From NCBI GenBank assembly GCA_032622095.1, contig CP136062.1:2914001-2978000 (forward strand): a DNA stretch of 64,000 nucleotides, in the 5' to 3' direction. Positions 1 to 10,118 of this stretch are shown here, piece after piece (position 1 is the stretch's first letter; every line of letters begins with the position of its first letter). Position numbers and translations under genes: made by a program. The notes under the pieces were generated by a model, which saw only the letters and a list, made by a program, of their open reading frames with translations, ran no database searches and was not told the origin of the DNA. This stretch comes from Siphonodentalium dalli. Lineage: Eukaryota > Mollusca > Scaphopoda > Gadilida > Siphonodentaliidae.

Positions 1-57
1 TTATTGAACTTACATAGATACAATGCATTGCCAGTGAGATACCACATCCTACCCCAA

Positions 58-393
58 CTAATCGTAGACACAATCAGGATTTTCTTTTTCTTTAAGATGC
101 CTCCCTGATCGTCTGGAATATACATTGCTTGATGTCCTCCCATCAAGTTTCTGGTCAACCAATGGTTGATCTGAGTCTATTGGAACTGTATCCAAACCTC
201 CTGATCGTCCTGCATATACATAGCTTGATGTCCTCCCATCAAGTTTCAGTTCAACCAATGGTTGATCTGAGTCTATTTGAACTGTGTCCACATCTACTGT
301 GATGCCAGTAAAAGGTTGATCAGAGTCTATTTCCACTGTGTCAGTTGAACATAGTTGAGAACTAGGATATTGTCTTATGTATTCTGCATATCT
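58..393 (-). CDS. Fragment of a protein with 32-residue tandem repeats (unknown function)
   Basis: An open frame on the minus strand ends with a stop at 58-60. It contains two adjacent 32-residue repeats and a third partial one. Each has a core like DTVxIDSDQPLV followed by KLDGRTSSxVY and RSG. At the DNA level the unit is 96 bp: ctgatcgtc occurs at 105 and again at 201. The frame stays open further upstream (to 534), but that part lies in the foldback element at 404-1345, so its N-terminal residues are probably element-derived. No known domain was recognised. It may be the last exon of a repeat protein whose 5' part was cut by the insertion, or a chance open frame over a tandem repeat. The unit length is a multiple of three, which mildly favours coding. 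Confidence 0.3.
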   Translation of the reverse strand, partial: RYAEYIRQYPSSQLCSTDTVEIDSDQPFTGITVDVDTVQIDSDQPLVELKLDGRTSSYVYAGRSGGLDTVPIDSDQPLVDQKLDGRTSSNVYSRRSGRHLKEKENPDCVYD

Positions 394-403
394 AGTAACA
401 AAC

Positions 404-1345
404 ACACGGACCCTGGCTCTTACGGACCCTGGCTTTTTACGGCCCTCCGGCTCATACGGACCTGGCTTATACGGACCCCGGCTGTTACGGACCCTGGCTT
501 TTACGGAGCTCCGACTCATACGGATTTCATTCAAATTAAATTAAAATTTATTTTATTTATATTTTTATTTTATTTTGTATATATCTTCTAAATGATTATA
601 AAGGATTATTTCCTTTTAACTTTAAATTATATTTGTTTGTTACTCACTTGTTGTAAGATAATACAATGTATAACTGACTTATTTCCGTTGTGTTCTGGCT
701 TGTAAACATTTAGTGAATGGTGTTCATACCTGAACATTAAAATGATAGGATACTACTGTATACGTTATCGAACGATGCGAAGAACATATTAATTTTGACA
801 AAAGTGAGATGGTCCCATAAATGGCCTATTGACTATTTGGTGTTATGTGCCCTATAATCACGTTACTTTTGTATACACACGTGTTTGTGATACTTTCACC
901 GCTGTATAAACATACACGCTATGATGAGTGGTCAGTCATTGATGATCAGCATGAATCCACTGAGTTCGATTTGTTGTGAAAACAGGTTTTTAAAAACAAA
1001 TATGATATATAGATTTCTTAAGATTTTTAAGATCGACAATGGTTTTAGGAAAGGCAACAGAAAGCTAGTATCCAGTGGCGGCTATATGCTTTGTTTAGAA
1101 GCGGACCCAGAAGAAGATATGAATTTTGTCAGTATTTTAATTTATTTTATTTTAATCTATTTAAATAAAGAAACATATACCTATATAATTAAAACATTTT
1201 AGTTTAGTTTGAATTGAGGTCCGTGTGAGCAGGAGGTCCGTAAAAAACATAGTCCGTAAAAGCCGGGGTCCGTAAAAGCCAGGGTCCGTATCAGCAGGGT
1301 CCGTAAGAGCCAGGGTCCGTATCAGCCGGCATTCGTATTTATCAC
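404..1345. mobile_element. Foldback element with arms made of GGTCCGTA-type subrepeats
   Basis: The left end (about 405-530) holds seven or so head-to-tail units like acggaccctggctctt. The right end (about 1219-1336) holds the reverse complement units (ggtccgtaaaagccag). Inside these, the sequence after the left arm (ttcattcaaattaaattaaa) matches the reverse complement of 1195-1218, so the arms extend past the subrepeats. Inverted arms made of short tandem units are the hallmark of foldback elements. The roughly 590-bp middle has only a short open frame (921-1202) with no recognisable domain. No clear target duplication was found, so the exact ends are uncertain by about 15 bp. Confidence 0.55.
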
Positions 1346-1530
1346 TTCAAAGATATTTGAGGCTAAGTCTCGAATAACCACATTTTTTGTTGGTTCGAAC
1401 TGAGGAGTTAATTTTGTTCTGCCTGAAACTGGCCAACATCATAATATCATCCACTTTAATTCCATCTGAGTAAGATTTGTGAAACATTACTACTTTCTGC
1501 TAAACACCTTCACTGAAAAACTTTACCGTG

Positions 1531-1700
1531 TCAAATGACACGATAAGTTGTCCATATAAAGCGCGTCAAATGACACAGTAAACATGTCATGTGACACAGT
1601 AAACGTGTCATGCGACACACCAATCGTGTCAGGTGACACTCTAAACGCGCCACAGAGTTGTCCATAGAAAGCGCGCCAGGCGTGTTAAGTGACACGTTTG
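1531..1700. repeat. Array of GTCA(NN)TGACAC palindromes spaced 21 bp apart
   Basis: Imperfect palindromes of the form GTCAxxTGACAC begin at 1565, 1586, 1607 and 1628, exactly 21 bp apart. Outlying copies lie near 1530 and 1690. The inner block is bracketed by two direct copies of agttgtccatanaaagcgcg (about 1547 and 1654). Spacing of two helical turns puts every palindrome on the same face of DNA. Open frames here are by-products. Confidence 0.6.
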
Positions 1701-1714
1701 GGCCGACACGTGAG

Positions 1715-2255
1715 TGTCTGTATGGCCAATGGTGAGGTGAACAGGTATACAAGGAGTGACTGTATTATCATGAATGTGGCGAATATGTATACAGAGAGTG
1801 ACTATATGGTCATGGGTAAGGTGTATGAGTATACCCGGTGTGCCTGTATGGCTGTAATGTCATGTGTAGGGTGTACGGGTATACATAAGTGTGACTGTAT
1901 GGTTATGGAGAGATAAGTGTATAAAGTGAGTGGCTATATCGCCATTAGTGAGGTGCATATGTTTACCTAGAGTGATTCTATGTATATCTTGCATGTCTAT
2001 TTTGCCATGGGTTTGGTGAACATGTATACAGTGAGTGACGTATGACCAACGGTGAGGTGAATTTGTATACAATGATTGACTGTATGATGATGACTGTGTT
2101 GAATATAGGTACACAGTGGGTGACTATATGGTCATGGGTCAAGTGTATGAGTATACCTAGTGTGCCTGCATGGTGACTCATGGCTGTATGGGCATGTGTG
2201 GGGTGAACATGTATACACGAGTCTGGATATATATGGTCATGGTTTGATTTAAACA
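1715..2255. repeat. Degenerate ~50-bp minisatellite, block 1
   Basis: The stretch is built from diverged units containing tatggtcatgggt, aggtgaa, tgtatac and gagtgact in the same order, recurring about every 48-50 bp. Several overlapping open frames on both strands (for example 1860-2114 and 1978-2256, minus) come from this repetition and look unreal. The interval 2256-2690 shows nothing recognisable. Confidence 0.6.
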
Positions 2256-2689
2256 TATTTTATTATCCCTCAATCAATAAACAAAATACAAATAAAGAAA
2301 ATACAGTTGGTGAATAAGGATGAGAGGCGATAAAGGGATCGGAGCACAAGTTACAGAACTTAAAGAAGCTCCTATCCCTTATATGAACGGAGAATACTGT
2401 TTCATTGCATTTAGGTCTCAAGATGAGTTGTGTAGACATAATGGTCAAAAAGCTGAAGAAATTTCATTATCATTACTATGTTTTTTTTGTTTTATATGTA
2501 TGTAGTATCAATAAAATAATTCCAAAGGTAGGGGGATGAAATTCTTAAATGTAATTCTTAAATGGAGGTCTTAGTCGGTTAAATTTAATTTAGTTTGGTG
2601 TGGTTCACTGCCTATATTCTTCACTAGAAATAAAACAAGAATTGGCTTTAGTTGAGTTATCAAGTTGGTAATAGGACAAGTGGTCATGG

Positions 2690-3010
2690 GTGAGGGGTAC
2701 GTATATCAAGCGAGTGGTTATATGGCCAATGGTGAGATGCATTGCATATGTATACATGGAGTGACTCTATGGTCATGGATGGGGTGAAAATGTTTATCTT
2801 GAATGGCTATTTTGACCATGGCGAATAGGTACACGGGGATTGACCGTATGGCCAATGGTGAGATGAATAGGTATACAAGGATTAACTTATGGTCATGAAA
2901 GTGGTGAGTAGGTATACAGGGAGTGAATATCTTGTCATTTGTGTGGTGTTTATGTATATATATGGAGTGACTGTATGTTACTGGGTTGGTTATACATGTG
3001 TACATTGGGT
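2690..3010. repeat. Degenerate ~50-bp minisatellite, block 2
   Basis: The unit type is the same as at 1715-2255 (tatggccaatggtgag, gtatacaagga, gagtgactgtatg). About 430 bp of unrelated DNA separates the two blocks, so one array was probably split or the unit was copied. The minus-strand frame at 2718-3026 is an artefact of the repeat. Confidence 0.55.
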
Positions 3011-3178
3011 TGCTATTGCTTTCCACAATAACTCAATGACATATTAGTCGATAGAGAGGTCATGTCAGAGAGTTCTCCATCTTGATGCCGTTTATGCACG
3101 TTGGAGAAAATGGTAAATTATTTCCCCCTGATAATAGTTAATAAATTTTGAGGCTAATGGGCAGGTGATTCAAGTCAA

Positions 3179-3606
3179 ATGTACAGAAGAATGCACTTAT
3201 TGGGTTCCATTCCTTCACAGGTAATGATACCTTCCAAAAAGGAAAAAAAAATTGTCTGGAAGTTGCTGGAAAGACGATCAAAATATATGGAAGTCATGGC
3301 ATATTTAGGAATGAATTGGGTTTTGAACAGTGACACGCATGTGCTTAATATGTTCAAAGTTCGAGAAAAGTGAATCAAGCTAGGCGGATAATGTTCCCAC
3401 AGAAGTTCGAGAATCAGCAGCAGCTACTTGATCTTTCTACACTTCCACCATGTGAGGAATCTTTAATTCTACACTCAAAACGATCCAACATGATAACAAA
3501 ACAGTGGAGACTTGAAACCGTTGCCAAACCAACCACTCCCGGTGTAGCACTTCATGGATGGACGGCCGATAGGCAGCCTGAGTTGTTTGAACCATTATCC
3601 CGGTAA
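3179..3606 (+). pseudogene. Broken coding fragment of an uncharacterised invertebrate protein family
   Basis: Two neighbouring open pieces (3179-3373 and 3370-3606) lie in different frames. The second contains LPPCEESLILHSKRSN, then a conserved-looking tryptophan (KQWRLE), then a GWTADRQPELFEPL tail. From memory this resembles a motif (LPPTRxSLxxHxxRANYQ...W...GW) common in uncharacterised multi-copy proteins of molluscs, echinoderms and cnidarians. The first piece contains KYMEVMAYLGMNWVL, which would fit upstream in the same family. No function is known to me. It is broken at least once and looks like a remnant of a multi-copy gene rather than an active gene. Confidence 0.4.
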
Positions 3607-4340
3607 GATGTTGCACAGAAATTATATTGACTGATACCATCACATTTAATTTGATGAAATTGACAATGAAGATGAGATTGCATAATCCGTGGGCAGAACT
3701 ATTGCAATTTATGATATGAATTATATCCACTTAAGTATGAACAACCTTTCGAGTTTAGTATAGCATACAATTGAGAGCATTGAGAACACTATCTTGTGGT
3801 AGGGTTAAGTTTTACTTTATTTCTCAATTCTGGTCTGGTACATGATTATAGCATTTCATGTCTGATATTGGGGAAGAATTCATGCTTATTGTGGTGCATG
3901 TTGTGCAGCTGTATCCATACAACTGACAAAGTGATGGGAATTTTTCAGAAAATGTTCACTTAAAATCAAAATTTTAGCTAATTTATTCCAAAAAAATCAA
4001 AAAGTTTAACAAAAATAGATTCTACCATAACATAAACCTCCTCAGATACATGCTAATTCCATGATATATGATAAGACTCTGAATTGGTTAACAAAACAGA
4101 ACGAAAACGGGCTATTCTGACTTGACAGGTATTTTCAGATAGAAAATCAGTTTTAGGGGGGTGGGTTAAGTTTTTGGGAAAAATGAATATTGTATAGGAA
4201 ATCTTCTGGAATTTTTTTTGGAAAAAGCACTACAATTTATGCATTTTTTGGGGCATTTTCGTTAATTTTTCCAAAAAATTGTTGATTAATATAACTTTTT
4301 GCACATAATAAATGTTAAGCAACCCAGATAGAATAAATAT
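3607..4340. other. No gene seen
   Basis: This is AT-rich sequence with many stops in all frames. No repeat or motif was recognised before the target duplication at 4341. Confidence 0.5.
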
Positions 4341-4410
4341 CTGATATGCAGTGTTCACCCTGCCGTTAGCAAATTTAGCAAATTGCGAAAAAAAATACGA
4401 AGTGGCTAAA

Positions 4411-4861
4411 GGTTACACTGGTGTAAATACTATAGCCAGCTCCCCCTGCGGTTGCGGGAGGAGTATAGAGTTTCACAGTTAAAACACTCTGGGCTGTGAT
4501 TGGTTGCATGAATTAAATGTAAACTGTTGACAAAAATTCAAGGAATCATTCTCCCACAAACTTCATTTGCCAAGAGGCCCATTCATTAAAGGTGAAGTCT
4601 GTTGTGGCTGTTTAGAAATTTTAAGTGTGATTGAAAAAATGACAATATTTTTTTAGTGCGGAACTGACCCTAGTCATGAAAAAACGAAAATTTGAAGTGG
4701 ATTCCCTGCTAGACGGTGTTGATTTTTTTATTGGGAAAGTTTCCACAGATGTCAAGCTCACATAATCCGAAGGCAGTTTGAACAGTTTCCATTTGACCTC
4801 TGATGCAGATCAACAAACGTTAACATTGAAGCCTATGGGAAATATTTACACCAGTGTAACC
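4411..4861 (+). mobile_element. 451-bp TIR element, left copy
   Basis: It has perfect 19-bp inverted ends, GGTTACACTGGTGTAAATA, at both termini and TAAA on both sides. By eye it is base-for-base identical to the copy at 8898-9348, which implies very recent duplication or gene conversion. It has no open frame of note, so it is a non-autonomous (MITE-like) unit. Family uncertain. Confidence 0.85.
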
Positions 4862-4942
4862 TAAAGGTATTTATCCAGTTCCTGATAGCATGTCCCAAAT
4901 CCAATTTTTAAACACACATTTAAGTCATACAAGTGAATAAAC

Positions 4943-5341
4943 ATGGAGGAGAGTCAATTTTATGATTTTTACAATGCGAAATTATCCGAAAAATCGAGAT
5001 TTGAGGGGTTGTTCGACTGTCGCGTTTGGACAGGTCGGACAAGAAAGGACGGTTATGGATATTTATATGTCAAGTTCCCTTCGAGTTATAATTCTGAGCC
5101 CGGTCAGCCGAGAAAGGATTGGGGTGTCCACCGAATAGCATTCGTCATAAAACACAGACTCGCGATGTCTCCACCCGCCTATTACCCTGGCAGCCTCGAA
5201 CTTAGTCACATATGCCATAGGAAGACATGTGTAAATCCCGACCACATTGTTATGGAAAGCCATGAAAAAAATGTTGAACGACGCCATTGCGAGGGACAGA
5301 AATATTGCACTAGGGCACATAGACCCTTTTGTCTGATTTGA
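4943..5341 (+). CDS. HNH / His-Me finger nuclease-like protein
   Basis: This is a complete 132-aa frame with a good start context (aaacATGG). Residues 25-45 (DCRVWTGRTRKDGYGYLYVKF region) match the CWxWTG...DGYGxF opening of HNH endonucleases. GVHRIAF (61-67) matches the VHRxAY helix. LSHICHRKTCVNPDHI (87-102) followed by N110 and RRHC (113-116) carries the His, Cys and Asn residues of the zinc-binding His-Me finger of homing endonucleases (zf-His_Me type). Such proteins cut or nick DNA. The gene sits 81 bp inside the left 451-bp TIR copy and converges with the DDE gene. I infer a role in mobility or target cleavage of the element, but no partner is proven. No intron is needed. Confidence 0.75.
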   Translation: MEESQFYDFYNAKLSEKSRFEGLFDCRVWTGRTRKDGYGYLYVKFPSSYNSEPGQPRKDWGVHRIAFVIKHRLAMSPPAYYPGSLELSHICHRKTCVNPDHIVMESHEKNVERRHCEGQKYCTRAHRPFCLI

Positions 5342-5361
5342 GTTAAAGAGAAAGGTACATT

Positions 5362-7959
5362 TCACCTCCTTGGTTTAACCCTTTTCCACTTGGATGACTT
5401 AGTGTATGTGTGTTCCTTTAACTGTTTGGGACATGCTTCAGGTGGAATCATGATATCCTTCTGATAGGCAATTTCCTCACTATGTTTGTCGTAGAGAGCA
5501 TATAACTTTGCCCTCCTGTCCACTCTTGCCCGTTTGGACTTTTTGGTCATTTTATATGATCTCAAGTCATTTCCAGCCTTCTGCACTGCTGCAAGTCTTT
5601 TGGACACTTTTGATCTTGGGTGAATCTCACAATCAAGTTCTTTACACAACACAGATATGGAATTCCCACAGCCTACATTTGTGGAATGGCAAGCTGAATG
5701 TGCACGCCCACTAACATTTCGGGTAAATGTCACATTTTTGGGCAGAGATACCCGAATTGCTCTGTTGAATGCCTCGGCTTTTTGCGTGTTCATGCCAAGA
5801 AAAGTCTTGTCAATCATTTGTGGACACAGTCTGTAGTCAACACACTCCGTGAGAATATCCGAACAGTCCGAAGTTTTATTGATCGTAAATTTGGGTCCTA
5901 GCACAGTTTCATTTTTAACGATCCAGTTGGATTTTTTCGTTCCCTTGCACAGATATGAGTATTTTTTACACATAACATGGGAGTTTTGGAAACACTTCAC
6001 TATTGCTTCTTTCACATTCAGTAAATGTTTCTTCATTCCTTCAGCGTTGGCTTTGAAATGCTTTCCCGCAGATGTCAATTCACCCTGACATCGATCAGAA
6101 ATGTTCATTGCGAGTTTATTTATCAGTTTTGATTTGCTTTTTAGGTCAGGTCCAGCGATGAGAGTTGGCAGCGTCTTATGGTTTTTGATGAATTTCCGAT
6201 GGTTTCTCGACACATGAGCTGAGTCCAGTTGATGAGTTGGTCTGGTCGCTGTTGCTCCTTCGTCATAGAGATCCTCACAGCCTTTGAAGCCCGCTGCATC
6301 GGGATCAGTAACAAGGTGACCAATCTCGATATTGCTATTGGTTTTCATTTCACCAAATGCTTCTTTCGCCCATGTTCTCTCATCGCCGATGCTCTTCTCA
6401 AATGGAATCGTTGCGAAACAGTCTTTCCCACATGTGTGATTATCACATTTGTTCAGGTGTTTGCGTTTCGAACAAAGCTTGTTGTGCACCACAAGTCCAA
6501 TAATGTCATGTGACGGCGTTAGATTTTCAACAACACTGTATATAACTTGAGTGCTTGGTTGAAATGGGTTTCTGCCACACCCAGAATAAATCGGATTATT
6601 ATAAAGTCCATCTGCCTGTGCGTCGATGATATGTGGACTCTTCTTTCCATCAGTTTGTTGTTTATGTATGAGTTTCGAACGTCTTTCTCGGAGATCCTTT
6701 TTATTTATTTCCTCAATTTTTGGTAAACTTTTATTTGCTGTGCTCTGAATTGACTTTTCGGCTGGCGGGGGAATATTAGCACTTGCACATATGCGTCTGA
6801 ATCCTCCTGCTGCAATGGGTGTTTTAGATAATCCGACTGAAAGTCCAACATTTGGTTTTGCTGGTCTCCTGCCAGGGTTCCCTGTTATAATTTCATCATA
6901 CAGGTTGAAAATTTCAGATCTAAAATCACAACACGTGCAAATCATTTTCTCTCTACATCCAATTCCACGAATTTCCTCAGCGTTCATGTCCCAGTATAGG
7001 AATCCTGTACACGTGGGTTTATATGCCCTATGTTTTTCGAAGGAAGAGTTCCACATCATCGCATTTCGGCGTATATTGACCACCCTGTTTGATCCGCATT
7101 CGCATTGCCAACCACTGACACATCTCTTGTCTGGGCTATCATTTCTGAAAATTAAAAAGTAAAATCCTAAATTTTACTCTTTGAACCATATATATTAAAG
7201 GTACATACATATCGGTCTAACTGTGAGATATTTTTTTTCTTTAAAAACACTGCCTGCTCCAAACAGTCCTTTGAATGAATAGTAAACTAAAGCACTCAGT
7301 GCTGCAATTTAATTTATATATATCTGCATGCAAAGCAATGTTATACCTGTGCTGTTTGCAATTAGTGACCCAATTCATATGAACAGAATAAGGGGAGTAA
7401 CTCTATCTGCAAATTATTAGGCTGAAAACCTGTGTTTTGACTCAGGGTACAGTTTTCAAATCATTTCCTGCACACAGAGGGATGGGGGCATGTCAAATTA
7501 ATTTTTGTTGTCATGCAGGAGGACACAGCCAAGATTTTGAAAAAAGATTTTAAAGTCATACACTTGATTTGAGAAGATCAAATATATGTTTAGTTTATTG
7601 ATATTATAATGCTGAATTTCATACCCCCCCCCTATTTCTTATCTATATGATGAAAAGAACATGCATATAACATTGTTTGTTGCATGGAATATTGTGAGAG
7701 ATGTTTACCTTTCATTTTTTCTTTCAGGCTCTTTGTTGTCAGATTGACCCTTCCCTCTTGGATTAAGACTGTTTGCAGCAGACCGAGTTTGATGTGCTCT
7801 CACAGAGTTTGGCTTTTCGAGAATGTCCAGTGATGTAATGATCGTTCTTTTGCGTAAATGTTTCACTACTCTGTTATCCACATATGGTTCTCGCTTGGCT
7901 TTATACAACTGTTTGTGTCCTGGTTTGAATCTGAGGGGATTATCAAATGTAAACTTCAT
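5362..7959 (-). CDS. Two-exon DDE transposase-like protein (Mutator-like type)
   Basis: Exon 2 (7144-5362) holds a 593-codon open stretch. Exon 1 runs from an ATG at 7959 to 7709. Donor GAAAG|GTAAAC and acceptor TTTTCAG|AAATG join in phase, removing a 564-bp intron and giving about 677 aa. A Cys-rich N-terminus (WQCECGSN; then CREKMICTCCDF) suggests zinc binding. Counting from the methionine at 7083, the candidate catalytic residues are D158 (AQADGLYNN), D260 or D262 (VTDPDAAGF) and E437 (MNTQKAEAFNRA), within an RNase-H-like core. The Cys/His segment CKKYSYLC and the LPKNVTFTRN...GRAHSACH block resemble invertebrate Mutator-like transposases as I remember them. All three acidic residues are present and the frame is intact, so it could be active. 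Its 3' end is 20 bp from the HNH stop. Confidence 0.7.
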
Positions 7960-8897
7960 TGTCTCACAGTCCTCACAAATTCCAAAATCCACTCAACAAC
8001 TCTGTCACATTAACAGCATTAATTTGGAAAATTCTTCTCGTGAATATACAACTTCCAGAATTTTTACAATGAGAAATGATATTTGTCTCGAGAAATGATG
8101 ACAACTAACCGTTCTGAGATCAGCACCTTGCTTTTAAGGAGTTTTGAAATTAATGATGCTTGAAAATGTCTGCCATCTTATCTGTTGATATATTACTACT
8201 TTATCAGCTGAAGGAACATGTTGTCATTATAACCTCATCATTGGCACCCCCTGTCCAATGTTAGTTAACGACATTTGATACTGTGAGACAATAGATTAAG
8301 GATTCCTTCTAATTGGGATTGCAGCAGACATTACAAATTTTAGCACCATTTTCAATCAGGAAAATTCACCTGACCCAGGGTTAAAACACCCTTGTCTGAG
8401 CTCATTGTTTAAATAATTTTCCACTTAATGTTTCTGATTTTGGGACAAGTAGTAATTGTTCTTCAAAATTATGCCAAGTTTACTGACTAATGAACCCTCC
8501 ACACTATTTATTTTTCAAAGTAAAGGCATTTTTTGTGTGAATCTGCAGCTGATTTGCATAGGGTTAAATGAAACCTGTGCATATCTGTTCCTGTGGAGAA
8601 ATTAAATTCATGGGACACAACAGATGAAAGCCAAGTGAAAACCTGATCAAATGAATGTGGTATAACTTCTCATGCTTTATTAGATGCCTCATATTATTAA
8701 ATTAAACTCAAATCCAACCTGCATTTTGGCTTTTTATTCTGAATGGGTGTATTATTGGGTGGGTTCCAATTAAAGGGTCACATGGCATTAAAAACACATT
8801 TTTTTAAAACAACATCAGTTTAATAATTATAGGTATATATCAAGGTTCACAATGGGTTATGCACAAAAAATATGAAGAAAGGCCACATGGCCCTTTA
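7960..8897. other. 5' flank of the DDE gene inside the element; no gene seen
   Basis: About 940 bp lies between the DDE start codon and the right TIR copy. It has no coding potential and no clear promoter motif. It probably holds the transposase promoter, but this is only inferred from position. Confidence 0.4.
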
Positions 8898-9348
8898 GGT
8901 TACACTGGTGTAAATACTATAGCCAGCTCCCCCTGCGGTTGCGGGAGGAGTATAGAGTTTCACAGTTAAAACACTCTGGGCTGTGATTGGTTGCATGAAT
9001 TAAATGTAAACTGTTGACAAAAATTCAAGGAATCATTCTCCCACAAACTTCATTTGCCAAGAGGCCCATTCATTAAAGGTGAAGTCTGTTGTGGCTGTTT
9101 AGAAATTTTAAGTGTGATTGAAAAAATGACAATATTTTTTTAGTGCGGAACTGACCCTAGTCATGAAAAAACGAAAATTTGAAGTGGATTCCCTGCTAGA
9201 CGGTGTTGATTTTTTTATTGGGAAAGTTTCCACAGATGTCAAGCTCACATAATCCGAAGGCAGTTTGAACAGTTTCCATTTGACCTCTGATGCAGATCAA
9301 CAAACGTTAACATTGAAGCCTATGGGAAATATTTACACCAGTGTAACC
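8898..9348 (+). mobile_element. 451-bp TIR element, right copy
   Basis: It is identical in length, orientation and (by eye) every base to 4411-4861, with perfect 19-bp inverted ends. The left flank is TTTA and the right flank TAAA, so this copy alone lacks a matching 4-bp duplication. Confidence 0.85.
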
Positions 9349-10110
9349 TAAAATAATATGCTTGTGGCTAAAAATATGGCGACAAACATTTTATGTGTCG
9401 AACGGGGAATCAACGACAATTTATTGTAAACAAAGAGACTTAACGTTATTAGCGAGAGATGACGAGAAGTGCGAGATTACGGGTGTGTTCTATTAGCTAT
9501 AATATAGTTAATGATCGTTTAGAGGTGGATTCTTAAGACGCTATATAGCACAATTGAGTAAACATAGGTTTATGAAATGGCTTCCTGTGTGACAAAAGAG
9601 CTTTATTGTACGGTGTTCTAAACTGATTGCAAAAGAGTGAAGTCGTATATACGCTCAATTCAATAGCTTCTCACATTCCCCCGCAATGGATAGTGTTGAA
9701 TGGGACGAGACTCGCGCCTGTTATGAATCAGTATAGGCTTTAGGGGCAATTAATTTGAATAGACCAACGCATTCAGGCTTTGTTAACTAATTCGGAAGTG
9801 TGGATACCACAGGGCCTCCAATTGACCAGTTTGATTTTGAACTTGCATTCAGAAAGTGGAAAGATGTGAAATCGCGTAGGATTTTTAACAGTGTTTGAAA
9901 TTTGAACGTTATTGTTAATTTATTGATATTGTATATTGTTATGTGTTAAAAGTGCTGATAACTTTGAGTAAATTAATGTTTATATCGTATTACATCTTGT
10001 GCTAATTTATCCCACAATATGTGGCTAAACGTTTTAAAAAGTGGCTAACAAAATTGCACAAGTGGCTAAAAAAAATGGCTACAAAAAATTTCGGACCAGG
10101 TCGAACACTG
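9349..10110. other. Right-hand non-coding part of the CAGTGTTC element
   Basis: About 760 bp lies between the nested block and the outer right end. The last 100 bp has four ggcta-containing motifs, which look like subterminal transposase-binding repeats. The frame starting at 10021 crosses the element end and is not a gene. Confidence 0.5.
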
Positions 10111-10118
10111 CTGATATG

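Larger units (their letters stand above)
4411..9348. mobile_element. Composite element: two identical 451-bp TIR copies enclosing nuclease and transposase genes
   Basis: The block begins with one 451-bp TIR copy and ends with another in the same orientation. The left flank is TAAA (4407-4410) and the right flank is TAAA (9349-9352), as expected if the whole 4.94-kb block had been inserted with a 4-bp target duplication. Between the copies lie a + strand HNH gene (4943-5341) and a convergent minus-strand DDE gene (5362-7959). The stop codons are only 20 bp apart. The layout resembles a bacterial composite transposon, which is unusual in animals. The alternative is that a short TIR element inserted twice by chance. 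The 5' flank of the right copy (TTTA) neither proves nor excludes either view. Confidence 0.55.
4349..10110. mobile_element. 5.76-kb DNA transposon with CAGTGTTC ends and 8-bp target duplication
   Basis: The left end reads CAGTGTTCACCCTG and the right end is the inverse of CAGTGTTCGACCTG, so 12 of 14 terminal bases match. The element is flanked by exact 8-bp copies of ctgatatg at 4341-4348 and 10111-10118. Short subterminal motifs built on ttagc / ggctaa recur at both ends (4368-4410; 10021-10085). The 8-bp duplication and the CAGTGTTC-like start fit hAT elements, although P-type and some Mutator-like elements also make 8-bp duplications. The only transposase-like gene inside (5362-7959) is of the Mutator-like DDE kind and lies within a second, nested element. 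Either the outer element was an empty carrier, or the whole is one autonomous element. Confidence 0.75.

Noticed and set aside
1860-2256. Overlapping histidine-rich frames on the minus strand
   Set aside because: They result from the degenerate minisatellite. The His/Thr-rich composition follows the repeat words.
7960-7992. Transposase start at 7992
   Set aside because: That codon is GTG, directly preceded by an in-frame stop. The ATG at 7959 has a better context.
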